Shown here piece after piece: positions 13,994 through 15,181 of a stretch of 15,181 nucleotides of DNA. How positions within the stretch are numbered: position 1 is the first letter of the stretch; each line of letters opens with the position of its first letter. The translations under genes were made by a program, and so were the position numbers. This stretch comes from DATHWB01 sp035460965 (lineage in GTDB: Bacteria > Actinomycetota > Acidimicrobiia > Spongiisociales > ZC4RG35). The notes under the pieces were generated by a model. It worked only from the letters and a program-made list of their open reading frames with translations, ran no database searches and had not been told where the DNA came from. The stretch covers positions 1 to 15,181 of the forward strand of contig DATHWB010000065.1 in the NCBI GenBank assembly GCA_035460965.1. Reading direction: 5' to 3'.

Positions 13994-15181
13994 ATGAACC
14001 GACAGGCCGACTACGTGCTGCGGACCGTGCAGGAGCGCGGGATCCGCTTCATCCGCCTCTGGTTCACCGATGTCCAGGGCTTCCTCAAGTCGGTGTCGAT
14101 CAACCCGCAGGAGCTGGAGACCGCGTTCTCGGAGGGGATGACGTTCGACGGCTCGTCGATCGACGGGTACGCCCGTCTACAGGAGGCCGACATGCTGGCG
14201 GTGCCCGATCCCGCCACGTTCCAGATCCTTCCATGGCGCCACGAAGAGCAGGTGGCGCGAATGTTCTGCGACATCACCTCCCCCCAGGGCGAGCCCTTCC
14301 TGGGCGACCCGCGCACCGTGCTCAAGCGCAACCTGCTGAGAGCCAACGACATGGGGTTCACGTTCTTCGTCGCCCCGGAGATCGAGTACTTCTACTTCGC
14401 CGACGCGGGCCCGGAACCGAAAGTGCTCGACCGCGGCGGCTACTTCGATCTCACCCCGCTGGATTCCGCTCAGGAGTATCGGCGCAAGACCATCAACGCC
14501 CTGGAACAGATGGGCATCCCCGTCGAGCACTCCCACCACGAGGTGGCACCCAGTCAGCACGAGATCATCGTGAGGTACACCGACGCGCTGACGATGGCCG
14601 ACAACATCATGAGTTTCCGCCTGACAGTCAAAGAAGTCGCCCTCGAACACGGCATCTACGCCACGTTCATGCCCAAGCCACTCGAGGCGCATGACGGCTC
14701 CGGGATGCATTTCCACATGTCGCTGTTCGCCGACGACCGCAACGCGTTCGCCGACGAGGGCGGCCGGGAACTCTCTGCCACGGGACGGCAGTTCGTGGCG
14801 GGTCTGCTCACCCACGCGCGGGAGATCACGGCCGTCACCAACCAGTGGGTGAACTCGTACAAGCGATTGGTGCGAGGCTTCGACGCCCCGATCTGGGTGT
14901 CGTGGGGCTACAACAACCAGTCGGCACTGGTTCGAGTGCCGACGGTCAAGGCCAACAAGCCGTCGAGCGTGCGCGTCGAATACCGGTCACCGGACGCGGC
15001 CACCAACCCGTATCTCGCCCTGTCGGTGCTTCTCGCGGCCGGGCTGCGGGGAATCGAGCGTGGATATGAGTTGCCGCCGGAGGTCCCCGGGAACGTGCTC
15101 GAAATGTCGTCGACGGAACGCCGCGAGGCTGGCATCGAGCGTCTCCCCGAAACGCTCTCGGAGGCCCTGGACGTGCTGGAG
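13994..15181 (+). CDS. glnA: Glutamine synthetase, type I, GlnA2-like (C-terminus cut by window edge)
   Basis: An open frame of 396 residues runs off the right edge; roughly 50 residues are missing. It belongs to the class I glutamine synthetases, which form gamma-glutamyl amides from glutamate, ATP and an amine (ammonia in the classic enzyme). The N-terminal beta-grasp domain includes TFDGSSIDGY with D52 and S55, matching Asp50 and Ser53 of the E. coli ammonium site. The ATP signature MPKPLEAHDGSGMHFHMSL (residues 226-244) has catalytic-site H239 and H241, but D234 replaces the usual Asn of NGSGMH. AVTNQWVNSYKRLV and ALVRVP further on match the actinobacterial GlnA2 pattern as I recall it. 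The ~25-residue insert and adenylylation tyrosine context of beta-type enzymes are absent. GlnA2 of Streptomyces has been linked to polyamine glutamylation, so the substrate here is open. It follows the Eis-like gene by 41 nt. Confidence 0.9.
   Translation, partial: MNRQADYVLRTVQERGIRFIRLWFTDVQGFLKSVSINPQELETAFSEGMTFDGSSIDGYARLQEADMLAVPDPATFQILPWRHEEQVARMFCDITSPQGEPFLGDPRTVLKRNLLRANDMGFTFFVAPEIEYFYFADAGPEPKVLDRGGYFDLTPLDSAQEYRRKTINALEQMGIPVEHSHHEVAPSQHEIIVRYTDALTMADNIMSFRLTVKEVALEHGIYATFMPKPLEAHDGSGMHFHMSLFADDRNAFADEGGRELSATGRQFVAGLLTHAREITAVTNQWVNSYKRLVRGFDAPIWVSWGYNNQSALVRVPTVKANKPSSVRVEYRSPDAATNPYLALSVLLAAGLRGIERGYELPPEVPGNVLEMSSTERREAGIERLPETLSEALDVLE

Overview
The window is dense, GC-rich coding DNA with almost no intergenic space. 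Overlapping start/stop junctions, GTG and TTG starts, an Eis-family acetyltransferase and a GlnA2-like glutamine synthetase all point to a high-GC actinobacterium, possibly of the Acidimicrobiia type. That placement is an inference from gene content and composition, not a tested phylogeny. I see no rRNA, tRNA, CRISPR array, insertion sequence, integrase, phage gene or att site, so the region looks like resident chromosome.

Left part, + strand (1-2909): the C-terminal end of a transketolase-like 2-oxoacid dehydrogenase E1 beta subunit, then argS (arginyl-tRNA synthetase). A GNAT acetyltransferase follows, whose GTG start overlaps the argS stop.

Centre, - strand (10826 down to 2930): a compact six-gene operon, transcribed hyuA-hyuB-glcD-glcE-glcF-orf200. 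HyuA/HyuB belong to the ATP-dependent hydantoinase / 5-oxoprolinase / ketone-carboxylase family. GlcD/E/F are the three subunits of a glycolate-oxidase-type 2-hydroxyacid dehydrogenase (two FAD-domain subunits and one [4Fe-4S] subunit). orf200 is an unrecognised protein with about five membrane segments. Four of the five junctions overlap (8 nt, 1 nt, 1 nt, 4 nt) and the fifth gap is 21 nt, so the genes are probably co-translated. The layout suggests one pathway in which an amide-opening or carboxylating step is coupled to oxidation of a 2-hydroxyacid into the respiratory chain. The substrate cannot be read from the sequence. This is the most interesting unit in the window.

Divergent from hyuA, across only 55 bp, is a small protein made solely of an Nfu/NifU N-terminal domain, possibly linked to Fe-S supply for GlcF.

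Right part: a pair of divergent genes (11197-12030 on -, 12118-12732 on +) encodes two unrecognised single-pass membrane-anchored proteins with Thr/Pro/Ala-rich linkers. The + strand one overlaps, through a TTGA junction, a three-domain Eis-like N-acetyltransferase (12729-13952). The window closes inside a glutamine synthetase gene (from 13994) that resembles the actinobacterial GlnA2 subfamily and has Asp where the usual active-site Asn of the NGSGMH motif is expected.

Several genes (argS, the 277-residue membrane protein, perhaps glnA) have a -10-like hexamer only 6-8 nt before the ATG and no Shine-Dalgarno sequence, which fits leaderless transcription. hyuA and glcF have good Shine-Dalgarno sequences. 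I found no convincing rho-independent terminator.
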